This document shows positions 26,975 through 36,321 of a DNA stretch of 64,000 nt, piece after piece. The stretch is from the NCBI RefSeq assembly GCF_003206645.1, contig NZ_PZJP01000007.1, positions 62,001-126,000 on the forward strand, read 5' to 3'. The notes below the pieces were generated by a model. The model was not told the DNA's origin and made no database searches. It saw only the letters and a list, made by a program, of their open reading frames with translations. Both the position numbers and the translations under genes were made by a program. Within the stretch, counting starts at the first letter, position 1, and each line of letters opens with the position of its first letter. This stretch comes from Salinicola aestuarinus. GTDB lineage: Bacteria; Pseudomonadota; Gammaproteobacteria; Pseudomonadales; Halomonadaceae.

Positions 26975-27046
26975 CGCGAGCGGTATCGTCAGAGTTCGAG
27001 CTCCACGCGATGCCGCCGCCCCGATCTCCAGAGACTCAGGACGCCC

Positions 27047-28249
27047 GTGACGCAGACGCTGACGCTTCAATACGACCCGAGTGCGCTTGCACTTCACCTC
27101 TTCGGAGGAGGGGGCGAGGCGCTGTCGCTGGCGCGCCAGTTCGTTGGTCTCGATGCGTCACTCTGCGTTCACGCCCCGACGCTGATGCCGGCCCTGAAGG
27201 CGCTCTGCAGCGCCCAGCAGTGGCCGGTGGAAGTGGCCTCTCCCACGCCATCACCCGGCCAGCTCTGGCTGGTGGCGAGCGGCGACGAAGTGCAGGATGC
27301 CGAAATCGCTCGTCGTGCCCGCGCCGCGGGCGTTGCGGTATTCGTCCCGAGCAGTCCGTCGCTCTGCAGCGTGCGCCTGCCACCGCGGGTGGATGCCTCC
27401 ACGGTGGCCTCACCGGAGCCGGCCAGCGATACCCGCTGGCGACGGGGTCGGGTCGCATTGGTCGGCGCAGGCCCTGGGGACCCGGAGCTGCTGACGCTAA
27501 AGGCGCTGCGACAACTGCAGCGTGCGAGCATCGTGTTACATGATCGGCTCGTCAGCCCGGAAATTCTGGCCATGGCCAATCCCGAGGCGCCGCGTTTCTA
27601 TGTCGGCAAGGCGCGGTCGCAGCACAGTGTCCCGCAGGACGGCATCAATCAGGCGCTGGTAGCGTGGGCGCGGGCGGGGCACGACGTCGTTCGCCTCAAG
27701 GGCGGCGATCCTTTCATCTTCGGGCGGGGTGGCGAGGAGCTGGAGACGCTGGCCGCAGCGGGGATCGACTTTGAGGTGGTGCCAGGGATCACGGCTGCCT
27801 CCGGCTGCACGGCCTACGCCGGCATTCCGCTGACCCACCGTGATCATGCCCAGTCGGTACGCTTCGTCACGGGTCATCTCAAGAATGGGGGCTGCGATCT
27901 GGACTGGGCGTCGCTGGCGGCCCCCGGGCAGACGCTGGTTTTCTACATGGGCCTGGGCGCACTGGACACGCTTCGTGAGCAGCTGGTCGCCCACGGTCTC
28001 GATGCGGCCACGCCAATGGCGCTGATCGAACAGGGCACCACCGCCAACCAGCGGCTCCACGTTGGTTCCCTGGCGGCGCTGCCGCCAAGTCTGGCGATCC
28101 ACACGCCCAAGCCGCCGACACTGATCGTGGTCGGGAGCGTGGTCAGTCTGGCCGCAACGCTTGGCTGGTTCGTGCCGGCGGACAGCGCAAGTCTTGGCTG
28201 GATCGACGGCAAGCACCCCACGCCGCTGACCCGGGTCGAGAGCGCCTGA
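27047..28249 (+). CDS. cysG: Uroporphyrinogen-III C-methyltransferase with shortened CysG N-terminus
   Basis: Residues from about 145 onward form a complete SAM-dependent uroporphyrinogen-III methyltransferase: [57 protein letters not shown] and the C-terminal [13 protein letters not shown]. The first ~110 residues resemble only the Rossmann part of CysG precorrin-2 dehydrogenase ([15 protein letters not shown]...[16 protein letters not shown]). The CysG dimerisation/chelatase domain is missing, so the protein is 400 rather than about 460 residues. It starts with GTG 27047 behind CAGGA. The product feeds sirohaem for sulphite and nitrite reductases. Confidence 0.9.
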   Translation: MTQTLTLQYDPSALALHLFGGGGEALSLARQFVGLDASLCVHAPTLMPALKALCSAQQWPVEVASPTPSPGQLWLVASGDEVQDAEIARRARAAGVAVFVPSSPSLCSVRLPPRVDASTVASPEPASDTRWRRGRVALVGAGPGDPELLTLKALRQLQRASIVLHDRLVSPEILAMANPEAPRFYVGKARSQHSVPQDGINQALVAWARAGHDVVRLKGGDPFIFGRGGEELETLAAAGIDFEVVPGITAASGCTAYAGIPLTHRDHAQSVRFVTGHLKNGGCDLDWASLAAPGQTLVFYMGLGALDTLREQLVAHGLDAATPMALIEQGTTANQRLHVGSLAALPPSLAIHTPKPPTLIVVGSVVSLAATLGWFVPADSASLGWIDGKHPTPLTRVESA

Positions 28250-28502
28250 AGCGCCCGTCGCAGCCTGCGACTGATGCCTTGGCGGAAACCTCTTCGTTGG
28301 TGCTAGACGCACGGCATGCTCGGTACACCCGCTAGACAGCCCACACCCGTGCGGCTCGACGTGCGCCGCCACCTCCTTTACCGTTTTCTCCCGGATCGTT
28401 CCTCGATGGGCGCTCGCCGCGCCGTCGCTGTGCGACGAGAGGCTTGAAAATCTCGGGGTTTCTCGGCTGTACCAGCCGCTATCATGATAAGGAGAAGGTG
28501 AC

Positions 28503-29441
28503 GTGCGAGTGCTTTTCGCCGCTCGGGAAGACGCCTGGGGCGGCATCCTCGAGAAATTCCGCTCGGCGCTGCCGCAGGTCGAATTCGTCGCGTCCGATGG
28601 CTATGCCCTAACGTCGCTGGCCGGCTTCGATGCCCTGATTCCCACCATGACGCCGATCGATGCGCCGCTGCTCGAGACCGCCGATCGCCTGATGCTGATC
28701 CAGCAGATCGGCGCGGGACTGGAGGGCGTGGATCGCGCCAGCGCGGAAGCGCGAGGGATTCGCGTCGCCAACGTCCCGACCGATATCTCCGGCAACGCGG
28801 ATTCGGTTGCCGAACTCGGTATCTGGATGATGCTGGGGCTCGCACGGCAGGCGCCGCGGATGCGGGAGGCGCTGGCCGCCGGTCAGCTCGGGGCCCCCAT
28901 GGGAATGGGGCTCAAGGGGCGTACCGTGGGAATCGTCGGTCTTGGCGGGCTGGGGCAGGCGCTCGTCAAACGCCTACACGCCTTCGACATGACCCTCATG
29001 GGGATCAAGCGTCACGCCGACCCGGCGTTTGCCGAGCGTCACGGTCTCGCCTGGCTCGGCACGCTCGAGGAGCTGCCGACGCTGCTCGAGCGCTGCGACT
29101 TCATCATACTCACGCTCCCCGACACGCCGCAGACGCATCATATGATCGATGCGAAGGCGCTGGCGCAGTGCCAGGAGGGGGCATTTCTGATCAATCTCGG
29201 TCGGGGTGGCCTGGTCGCGCGCGAAGCGCTGCTCGATGCCTTGCGCAGCGGGCGCCTCGGCGGTGCCGGACTCGACGTCTTCTGGGAAGAGCCGCCGGAT
29301 GCCACCGATCCCATATTCGCCGAAAACGTCATCGCCACGCCTCACGTCGGTGGTATGACGGACGTCTCCACCCAAGGTATCTTCGAAGTGGTCCGCGATG
29401 AGCTCGCTGCGCTGGCGACAGAGCGCGGCGCCGCAGATTAG
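28503..29441 (+). CDS. D-2-hydroxyacid dehydrogenase (NAD(P)-dependent)
   Basis: This 312-residue protein belongs to the D-isomer 2-hydroxyacid dehydrogenase family. The nucleotide-binding loop is GRTVGIVGLGGLGQALVKRL; the catalytic Arg is in LINLGRGGLV, the Glu in DVFWEEPPD and the His in TPHVGGMTD. The start is GTG 28503 with a strong AAGGAGAAGG upstream. Glyoxylate/hydroxypyruvate reductases and phosphoglycerate-like dehydrogenases share this pattern, so substrate is not assigned. The 250 bp upstream, back to cysG, contain no gene that I can support. Confidence 0.88.
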   Translation: MRVLFAAREDAWGGILEKFRSALPQVEFVASDGYALTSLAGFDALIPTMTPIDAPLLETADRLMLIQQIGAGLEGVDRASAEARGIRVANVPTDISGNADSVAELGIWMMLGLARQAPRMREALAAGQLGAPMGMGLKGRTVGIVGLGGLGQALVKRLHAFDMTLMGIKRHADPAFAERHGLAWLGTLEELPTLLERCDFIILTLPDTPQTHHMIDAKALAQCQEGAFLINLGRGGLVAREALLDALRSGRLGGAGLDVFWEEPPDATDPIFAENVIATPHVGGMTDVSTQGIFEVVRDELAALATERGAAD

Positions 29442-29610
29442 CGTCGAGCTCGGCCGACAGTCGAACCTCGGTCTGAACCTGCACCGCGCGACGGCTGACG
29501 TGTGCCAGCGGGGTGTCGGTCTCGCCGGCCGCCGGCATGCCGGCATGCAACGTGCCATCGCGGCGGCCTGATCGCCGCCAACGTCTATTGCCCTGCGTAG
29601 GGAGTGCGCA

Positions 29611-31554
29611 TTGAACATCGAACAGCTCGACATTCGTAGCCACATGGCCCAGTTCCCGCCGTTCGACAGCCTGGCGGATGAACATCTGGATCGCATCGCA
29701 AGCGATGTCGAAATCCGCTATTACCAGGCGGGCAGTGAGCTGCTCAGCAAGGATCAGGCGATCGATGCGCTGTGGTACGTGCGAAGCGGAGCGGTGGAGG
29801 TGTACCAGCGCAGCGGGCGGCTGTTCAACCGCCTCAGCGAAGGGGATATCTTCGGCTACTCGGACCTTTTACGCAGTAACCGCAAGGTGCGCTACCCCGT
29901 CAGTGCGATCGAAGACACGCTCATCTATTTCATTCCCGGTGAGACCTTCGAGGCAGTCTGCGAGGAGGACGACGACTTTTCCGAATTCGTCGAGACCGGC
30001 GGGCAGCGACTCAAGGTGACCGTGCAGCAGCAGCGCGACGACAGCGGCCTGATGACGACGCGGGTGCGCAAGTTGATCACCAAGGCGCCGCTGATGGTCG
30101 ATGCCACGACCACCCTCCAGGAGGCGGCGCGCGAGATGAGCGACGCCAACGCGACCTGCGTGCTGATCGTCGACGTCACCGACACCCAGTCAGCCTATAC
30201 CTTTACGGGTCGCGACGGCCGCTACTGGCAGTTGAACGGTATCCTCACCGATCGCGATTTCTGTACCCGTGTGCTCGCCGAGGGGAAGTCGCCGCAGACG
30301 ACGGTCGGCGAGGTGATGTCGCGCAAGGTCATCGTCACCCAGTCGGACGAGTCGGTCTACGAGGCGATGCTGAGCATGCTGCGCAATCAGGTCCACCACC
30401 TGCCCGTGCTGCATCGCCGTCAGCCCATGGGCATCCTGCATCTCTCCGACATCGTGCGACACGAGACCCACAGCAGTCTGTTTCTGGTCAATAACATCTT
30501 CGTTCAGACGACGCCCGCTCAGCTGGCACGTCTGGCCGATGAGGTGCGAACCGGCTTCGTGCGGATGGTGTCCGATGGCGCCAACTCGGAGATGATTTCG
30601 CGGGCGCTGGCGACGATCGGGCGAGCGTTCATCCAGCGTCTGCTGGAGTTGGCGGAAGCCGAGCTGGGCCCACCGCCGGTGCCTTACTGCTTCATGGTGC
30701 TTGGGTCGATGGCGCGGGAAGAGCCGACCATCACGGCCGATCAGGATAATGCCCTGGTGCTCCACGATAGTTACGATCATGCGCAGCACGGCGAGTATTT
30801 CGAGTCGCTGGCCAAGTTCGTCTGCGACGGACTGGCTGGCTGCGGCTATCCCTATTGCAAGGGCGATGTCATGGCGATCAATCCTCGCTGGCGCCAGCCC
30901 CTGACGGTGTGGAAGCAGTACTTTACCCAGTGGATGGACGAGCCCAACGGCGAGCGGTTGCTGCACAGTTCCATCTTCTTCGATCTGGCGCCGGTGCATG
31001 GCGAGGCGCCGATGGTCGAAGCGCTTCAGGATCTGATCGCGGAACTTGCCCCCCAGCGCCCGGTCTTTCTGGCGGCGCTCGCACGCAATGCCAAGAACCG
31101 CACGCCACCGCTCGGGTTCTTTCGCCAGTTCGTCATGGAGCAGGACGGCGAGCATCGCAAGTCGATCAACCTCAAGCGCCGAGGCACGGCCCCGCTCACG
31201 GACCTCGTCCGCGTGCATGCCCTGGCGTGTGGTTCCAACTCGCAAAACAGCTTTTCCCGACTCAACGATATCGACAAGACCAAACTGCTGGCGGAGGGGG
31301 TCACCGATCGTCTGCGTTACGCCTTCGAGTTCATGTCGATGGTCCGGATGCGCTACCAGGCCGCCTCGATCGAACGGAGCGAAGAGCCCAACAACAGCGT
31401 CGACCCCGAGCAGATCGATAGCCGTGAGCGACACAATCTCAAGGATGCCTTCGAGGCGATCAGCAACGCGCAGAAATTTCTCTCGTTCCGCTACATCATG
31501 CCGTCGCGTCAGGACGGCACCCAAGGCAAGAGTTCGTCGCGAGGCGGCCGCTGA
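29611..31554 (+). CDS. Cyclic-nucleotide-binding/CBS/DUF294 nucleotidyltransferase protein
   Basis: This 647-residue cytoplasmic regulator has an N-terminal cNMP-binding-like domain (YQAGSELLSKDQ...LWYVRSGAVEVYQR...GDIFGYSDLL, about residues 35-100), two CBS repeats (about 150-290, e.g. LIVDVTDTQ...GILTDRDFC and HHLPVLHRRQPMGILHLSDI), then a DUF294 GlnD-like nucleotidyltransferase with LGSMAREEPTITADQDNALV carrying the metal-binding D-x-D. The start codon is TTG with AGGGAG upstream; homologues begin with the same MNIE segment. It overlaps the following exonuclease gene by 1 bp (TGATG). In pseudomonads this pair is associated with acetate metabolism genes; the sodium:solute symporter at 37573 may be functionally related. 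Confidence 0.9.
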   Translation: MNIEQLDIRSHMAQFPPFDSLADEHLDRIASDVEIRYYQAGSELLSKDQAIDALWYVRSGAVEVYQRSGRLFNRLSEGDIFGYSDLLRSNRKVRYPVSAIEDTLIYFIPGETFEAVCEEDDDFSEFVETGGQRLKVTVQQQRDDSGLMTTRVRKLITKAPLMVDATTTLQEAAREMSDANATCVLIVDVTDTQSAYTFTGRDGRYWQLNGILTDRDFCTRVLAEGKSPQTTVGEVMSRKVIVTQSDESVYEAMLSMLRNQVHHLPVLHRRQPMGILHLSDIVRHETHSSLFLVNNIFVQTTPAQLARLADEVRTGFVRMVSDGANSEMISRALATIGRAFIQRLLELAEAELGPPPVPYCFMVLGSMAREEPTITADQDNALVLHDSYDHAQHGEYFESLAKFVCDGLAGCGYPYCKGDVMAINPRWRQPLTVWKQYFTQWMDEPNGERLLHSSIFFDLAPVHGEAPMVEALQDLIAELAPQRPVFLAALARNAKNRTPPLGFFRQFVMEQDGEHRKSINLKRRGTAPLTDLVRVHALACGSNSQNSFSRLNDIDKTKLLAEGVTDRLRYAFEFMSMVRMRYQAASIERSEEPNNSVDPEQIDSRERHNLKDAFEAISNAQKFLSFRYIMPSRQDGTQGKSSSRGGR

Positions 31555-32276
31555 TGCTCACCCTGAGGTCGAAGAAGGCGTCGGCACCGGACTGGCCGGC
31601 GTACATGGCGTCTCAGGCCGAGCGGGTGAAAGATCCACGCCTCGCCCGCTTCTACGCCGGTGGTACGCTGGATCCGCAGATGCCGATCGGTGAGGCGCCG
31701 TTGCTGGCAATGGATTTCGAAACGACGGGGCTAGACGGCAGCCGCCACGATATCGTCAGCATTGGTCTGGTGCCGTTCACGATGGAGAGGATCCGGCCGG
31801 CGGCCGGGCGTTATTGGGTGCTGTCACCGCGTCGTCCCCTCAGCGACGAGTCAGTGGCCTTTCACCACATCACGCACTCGGAGGTCGAGAAAGCGCCGGA
31901 TCTCTCGACGATTCTCGATGAGCTGCTGGAGCGACTGCAGGGCCATCTGGTCGTCGCCCATTACCGGCAGATCGAACGCAGCTTTCTGGACGCTGCCATC
32001 CGGGAGCGGCTCAACGAAAATCTACTGTTCCCGATGATCGACACGATGTCGATCGAGGCACGGATTCACCGTCAGTCCTGGTGGGCGCGACTTCGCCGCT
32101 GGGCCGGACGTCCGATGGCGTCGATTCGACTCAACGAAAGCCGTCAACGCTACAACCTGCCACCCTATACCGGCCACCACGCGCAGGTGGATGCTCTCGC
32201 CACTGCCGAGCTGCTGCAGGCGCAGATACTGCACCATCACACGCTGGAGACGCCGGTCAGCGAACTCTGGCGCTGA
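31554..32276 (+). CDS. DnaQ-like 3'-5' exonuclease
   Basis: A 240-residue DEDDh exonuclease-fold protein, coupled to the CBS/DUF294 gene. Motif I is LLAMDFETTGLDGSRHDIVS, the second motif lies at HLVVAHYRQIERSFLD, and the third is GHHAQVDALATAELL, giving the expected D/E, D and H-x4-D residues. It resembles stand-alone PolC/epsilon-like exonucleases rather than replicative DnaQ. In this two-gene arrangement it may act in signalling or nucleotide turnover rather than proofreading. Confidence 0.87.
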   Translation: MLTLRSKKASAPDWPAYMASQAERVKDPRLARFYAGGTLDPQMPIGEAPLLAMDFETTGLDGSRHDIVSIGLVPFTMERIRPAAGRYWVLSPRRPLSDESVAFHHITHSEVEKAPDLSTILDELLERLQGHLVVAHYRQIERSFLDAAIRERLNENLLFPMIDTMSIEARIHRQSWWARLRRWAGRPMASIRLNESRQRYNLPPYTGHHAQVDALATAELLQAQILHHHTLETPVSELWR

Positions 32277-32383
32277 TGACCCATGAAGCGTCGTTAGGCA
32301 TTGTACAAGCGTTCTGCAATCTGCTCGGCCGTCTGATGCGCTGACGGGCAGGGTCTCCCAAGAATCTTCCCCACAAACGACAA

Positions 32384-32405
32384 CGAGCGGCCAATTGGCC
32401 GCTCG
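32384..32405. terminator. Perfect 22-bp palindrome between convergent genes
   Basis: CGAGCGGCCAA and TTGGCCGCTCG form a perfect palindrome between the exonuclease and the convergent BCCT gene. There is no T-run on either side, so it may be a bidirectional hairpin terminator of modest strength. Confidence 0.55.
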
Positions 32406-32440
32406 TCGCGTTCTGCAGTGGGGGATCGCCCCCGATCGAT

Positions 32441-34078
32441 CTACTTCGCTTTGGGCTCGGAACGCAGGCCCTGCACGATGGCATAGCAGGCTGCCAGCAA
32501 TACCACAGTAAACGGCAGACCGGTGGTGATCACCGCCGCCTGCAGCGCCGTGAGGCCGCCGCCGAGCAGCAGAGCAATGGCGATCGCGCCTTCGATCAGC
32601 GCCCAGAATACGCGCTGGGGTTTCGGCGAGTCGACCTTGCCGCCGGCCGTGATGGCGTCGATGACCAACGAGCCGGAGTCCGAGGAGGTGATGAAGAACA
32701 CCATGACCAGGATGATGCCGACAAACGAGGTGATCGCCGACAGCGGCAGTTGACCCAGCATCGTGAAGAGCTGCAGCTCCAGCGCAGCATCCTGCACGCC
32801 TTCGAATCCCTGGTTGACCAGCTGGTTGATCGCCGTGTCACCGAAGGCCGTCATCCAGATCACCGAGACGACGGTCGGGACGATCAGTACCGCGATCAGG
32901 AACTCCCGGACGGTACGACCGCGGCTAACGCGCGCGATGAACATACCCACGAACGGGGACCAGGAGATCCACCAAGCCCAGTAGAACGCGGTCCAACCGT
33001 GCATGAAGTTGGTGTCTTCGCGCCCGAACGGGTTGGAGAGCGCCGGCAGGTTCTTGAGATAGGAGAGCATGTTCTCGACAAAGCCCGTGGCGATCAGCAG
33101 TGTCGGTCCGACGATGATCACGAAGATCAGCAGCAGGAACGCGAGCCCCATGTTGAGCTGCGACAGTCGCTGCACGCCCTTGTCGACACCCAGCATGACC
33201 GACAGCAGCGCCACCAGCGTGATACCAATGATCAGCAGCACCATGGTCACGTTGTTGTTGGGCACATCAAAGAGGAAGTTCAGACCCGCAGCGGCCTGGG
33301 AAGCGCCGAGACCGAGTGAGGTCGCAAGCCCGAACAGCGTCGCGAACACCGCCAGGATGTCGATGACGTGGCCCGGCCAGCCCCAGATACGCTCACCCAG
33401 GATCGGGTAGAAGATCGACCGCATGGTCAGCGGCAGACCTTTGTTGAACGAGAACAGAGCGAGTGACAGCGCGACGACCGCGTAGATGCCCCAGGGATGC
33501 AGACCCCAGTGGAAGATGGTGGAGGCCATCGCCAGCGACTGGGAGGCCGCCTCATTACCTTGCGCCCCGCCGAGCGGTGCCCAGGAATCGCCGGAGACCG
33601 ACGTCCCGAAATGGGTGATCGGCTCGGAAACGCCGTAGAACATCAGGCCGATACCCATGCCCGCTGCGAACAGCATCGCAAACCAGCCGGCGTAACCGAA
33701 ATCCGGTTTGGCGTCGGCGCCCCCTAGCCGCACCTTGCCCAGCGGGGTAAAGATGAGGCCGATGGCCAGAACCACGAAGATGTTTGCGGCGAGCAGGAAC
33801 AGCCAGCTCAGGTTGTCGGTCAGGAAGCTCTTGGCGCCGTTGAAGATCGGCGCCATCTGATCCGGTAACGCCAACGTCACGATGACGAAGAACAGGATCA
33901 GCAGCGACGAGATCGAGAAGACCTTGCCGTGCAGATCGACATCGAAGCCGAATTTGTTGGTCTGAATGTTGTCTTGACCGATTACGTAATCGGTGTCGAT
34001 GAGGTTGGATGCACCTTCGGGGGCCGGTACGCCCTCCTGTGGCGCGTCCGGCTGATTATTAGCGTCGTCTTGAGCCAC
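32441..34078 (-). CDS. BCCT family betaine/choline/carnitine-type transporter
   Basis: This 545-residue, 12-segment secondary transporter takes up quaternary-ammonium or ectoine-type osmolytes. The diagnostic glycine segment AAGMGIGLMFYGVSEP and the WWISWSPFVGMFIARVSRG signature are intact, and ITSSDSGSLVIDAITAGG is present near the end. No Met is near the start; I choose GTG 34078 (VAQDDANNQP) because GGAGA lies 6 nt upstream. The N-terminal tail of about 50 residues is hydrophilic and may be regulatory. Substrate is not resolved. Osmotic induction is likely but no operator is recognised. Confidence 0.92.
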   Translation of the reverse strand: MAQDDANNQPDAPQEGVPAPEGASNLIDTDYVIGQDNIQTNKFGFDVDLHGKVFSISSLLILFFVIVTLALPDQMAPIFNGAKSFLTDNLSWLFLLAANIFVVLAIGLIFTPLGKVRLGGADAKPDFGYAGWFAMLFAAGMGIGLMFYGVSEPITHFGTSVSGDSWAPLGGAQGNEAASQSLAMASTIFHWGLHPWGIYAVVALSLALFSFNKGLPLTMRSIFYPILGERIWGWPGHVIDILAVFATLFGLATSLGLGASQAAAGLNFLFDVPNNNVTMVLLIIGITLVALLSVMLGVDKGVQRLSQLNMGLAFLLLIFVIIVGPTLLIATGFVENMLSYLKNLPALSNPFGREDTNFMHGWTAFYWAWWISWSPFVGMFIARVSRGRTVREFLIAVLIVPTVVSVIWMTAFGDTAINQLVNQGFEGVQDAALELQLFTMLGQLPLSAITSFVGIILVMVFFITSSDSGSLVIDAITAGGKVDSPKPQRVFWALIEGAIAIALLLGGGLTALQAAVITTGLPFTVVLLAACYAIVQGLRSEPKAK

Positions 34079-34358
34079 TAGCCGTCTCCATTGTTTGAAT
34101 ATACGCGATGAAAAGCGCGCTCGTGCACGTATTGACGTTCCCTTGCGCCCGACCTGCGAGTTCCGCTTTGTCGGGAATCCGCCTGATAGTCTGGCGGATC
34201 GTCTGGAACACGCAAGTTTTCCCATTATCCTGAATCTAGCTCCGGCTTCCAACCGGCGCTGCCGCGAACGGGTACGTCGCTGACGCTTTACGTCTCAGCC
34301 TTTGGCAGGGGTTTGCCCTCCGACCAAGGTAAGGGTCAACGTCTTCCACCGAACGCCG

Positions 34359-34378
34359 TATATTGAAACGATCGTTTG
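34359..34378 (+). promoter_or_regulatory. PsrA-like operator at the acyl-CoA dehydrogenase promoter
   Basis: GAAAC (34365-34369), four bases, and GTTTG (34374-34378) fit the PsrA motif (G/C)AAAC-N(2-4)-GTTT(G/C); the core AAACGATCGTTT is a perfect 12-bp palindrome. It directly follows TATATT (34359-34364), a plausible -10, and lies 20 bp before the ATG, so a bound repressor would block initiation. PsrA is a fatty-acid-responsive TetR regulator in pseudomonads. Another TetR-family protein could also use this site. Confidence 0.65.
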
Positions 34379-34396
34379 ATTCTGCCCGGAGGGTGT

Positions 34397-36181
34397 ATGG
34401 CCGCTTATCGTTCCCCGCTTGCCGATCTACGTTTCGTTCGCGATGAGGTACTCGATGCTGAGAGTGAGTGGCAGTCGCTGGCGCTGCCCGCCGAGATCGA
34501 CGCCTCACTGGCCGAGGCGGTCCTGGAGGAGGGGGCGCGCATCGTCGAAGCCGAGCTGCTGGTGCTGAATGCCACGGGAGATGCCGAAGGGTGTCGCCTG
34601 GTCGATGGCGAGGTATTCACGCCGGCCGGGTTCAAGGCGGCTTTCCGCGCGCTTGCCGACGGTGGGTGGTGCGGGCTGGCCGGCAGCCCCGCCTACGGTG
34701 GGCAGGGAATGCCCAAGCTTCTGACCCTCGCCTTCGACGAAATGCTCTACGCCACCAATGCGAGCTTCGCGCTGTATCTGACGCTCAACAACGGCGCGGC
34801 ACTGCTGCTCGAGCAGTACGCCGACGAAGCGACCAAGGCGTGCTACCTGCCGCGACTCTACGCCGGTGAGTGGCTTGGCACGATGTGTTTGACCGAACCG
34901 CACTGTGGCACGGATCTTGGACTGATTCGCACTCGTGCGGTGCCGGATGGCGAGGGAGGGTACGCCCTCACCGGCAGCAAGATCTGGATCACCGGTGGCG
35001 ATCACGACCTGACTGATAACATCGCGCATTTGGTGCTCGCCAAACTGCCTGATGCGCCCGAGGGCTCGCGCGGCATCTCTCTGTTTTTGGTCCCCAAGCG
35101 TCGCGTGGGCACGGATGGCACGCTGGGTGACGCGAACGGCGTCGTCTGCGGTGGGCTCGAGCACAAGATGGGGATCAAGGGCAGTGCCACTTGCGTCATG
35201 CACTTCGAGGGCGCGAGGGGGACGCTGATCGGCGAACCGCATCAGGGGCTCGCAACCATGTTCACGATGATGAACTACGAGCGTCTTTCCATCGGCGTGC
35301 AGGGGCTGGGGCTCGGTGAGATCGCCTATCAGAGCGCGATCGCTTTTGCGCAAGAGCGCCTGCAGAGTCGTGCCCCGGGTGGCGCGGTCGCCTCAGATCG
35401 CCCGGCGGACCCGATCCTCGTCCACCCCGATGTGCGGCGCATGGCGCTCGACGTTCGCGCCTGGAACGAGGGCGCGCGGCTTTTCGCCGGTTTTGTCGGT
35501 CGCGAGCTCGATCGCGCGCGCTATCACCCAGACGAGCGATGCCGAAGCGATGCCGAGGCAACGGTCGCGCTGCTGACGCCCGTGGCCAAGGCGTTCATCA
35601 GCGATCGCGGCTTCGACGCCACGGTCATCGCCCAGCAGCTCTATGGCGGCAACGGCTACTGCGTGGAGTGGGGGGCAGAGCAGTACGTGCGCGACGCGCG
35701 CATCGCGATGATCTATGAGGGGACCAACGGCATCCAGGCGATGGATCTTGTCGGTCGCAAGCTGGCGCGCAACGGCGGCGCCTTCGTCGAGCAGCTCATC
35801 GCTCGCATCCGTTCAGAGCTCGGCCAGCATGCTGATGCCGCCTACAGCGAGGCAGTGGAGCGCGAACTTCAACGACTCGAACGCGCAACCGTGATGCTGC
35901 TCGCTCAGGCGCAGGAAGATGTCAACGCGCTGGGCGCGGCCGCCCACGACTATCTCGAGCTGGTCGGGTTCACGGTCTACGCCTGGCTCTGGTGGCGTGC
36001 GGGAAGAGTCGCCGCCGAAGCGCTCGCCCGGGGCGGCGACGCTAGCGAACGGTTTTACCGCGACAAGCTGATCGTCGCGCGGTATTTCTTCGTGCGGCAG
36101 CTACCGCGCAGCGAATCCCTCGAGCGTCAGCTCATGGCGGGGCCCGAGGGGCTCATGGCGCTGGATCTGGAGGGATTCTGA
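34397..36181 (+). CDS. Acyl-CoA dehydrogenase, long form with C-terminal ACAD_C domain
   Basis: This 594-residue flavoprotein oxidises acyl-CoA to enoyl-CoA. Typical motifs are GTMCLTEPHCGTDLGLIRT (FAD/substrate contact) and IAMIYEGTNGIQAMDLVGRK, with the catalytic Glu in YEGT. An extra ~130-residue C-terminal region places it with the DmdC/AcdA-like long acyl-CoA dehydrogenases, which act on medium/long-chain or 3-methylmercaptopropionyl-CoA; which one is not clear. Perfect GGAGGG precedes ATG 34397. The upstream PsrA-like operator points to induction by fatty acids. Confidence 0.9.
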   Translation: MAAYRSPLADLRFVRDEVLDAESEWQSLALPAEIDASLAEAVLEEGARIVEAELLVLNATGDAEGCRLVDGEVFTPAGFKAAFRALADGGWCGLAGSPAYGGQGMPKLLTLAFDEMLYATNASFALYLTLNNGAALLLEQYADEATKACYLPRLYAGEWLGTMCLTEPHCGTDLGLIRTRAVPDGEGGYALTGSKIWITGGDHDLTDNIAHLVLAKLPDAPEGSRGISLFLVPKRRVGTDGTLGDANGVVCGGLEHKMGIKGSATCVMHFEGARGTLIGEPHQGLATMFTMMNYERLSIGVQGLGLGEIAYQSAIAFAQERLQSRAPGGAVASDRPADPILVHPDVRRMALDVRAWNEGARLFAGFVGRELDRARYHPDERCRSDAEATVALLTPVAKAFISDRGFDATVIAQQLYGGNGYCVEWGAEQYVRDARIAMIYEGTNGIQAMDLVGRKLARNGGAFVEQLIARIRSELGQHADAAYSEAVERELQRLERATVMLLAQAQEDVNALGAAAHDYLELVGFTVYAWLWWRAGRVAAEALARGGDASERFYRDKLIVARYFFVRQLPRSESLERQLMAGPEGLMALDLEGF

Positions 36182-36267
36182 TCCAAAGCGAGAGTTGCTG
36201 ATCGAGTGACCCAGAGCCGCCAGATATGGATTACGCCCACTCGACCCTCACCGACGCCCAGGGCAGT

Positions 36268-36287
36268 AAGGCCGCTTTCGCGGCCTT
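36268..36287. terminator. Hairpin between convergent genes
   Basis: AAGGCCGC (36268-36275) and GCGGCCTT (36280-36287) around TTTC, located between the acyl-CoA dehydrogenase and the convergent DUF1206 gene. No T-run follows, so terminator function is uncertain. Confidence 0.45.
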
Positions 36288-36321
36288 GCTGCGTGGCGAG
36301 TCTGACCTGCCAGCACCTTGG

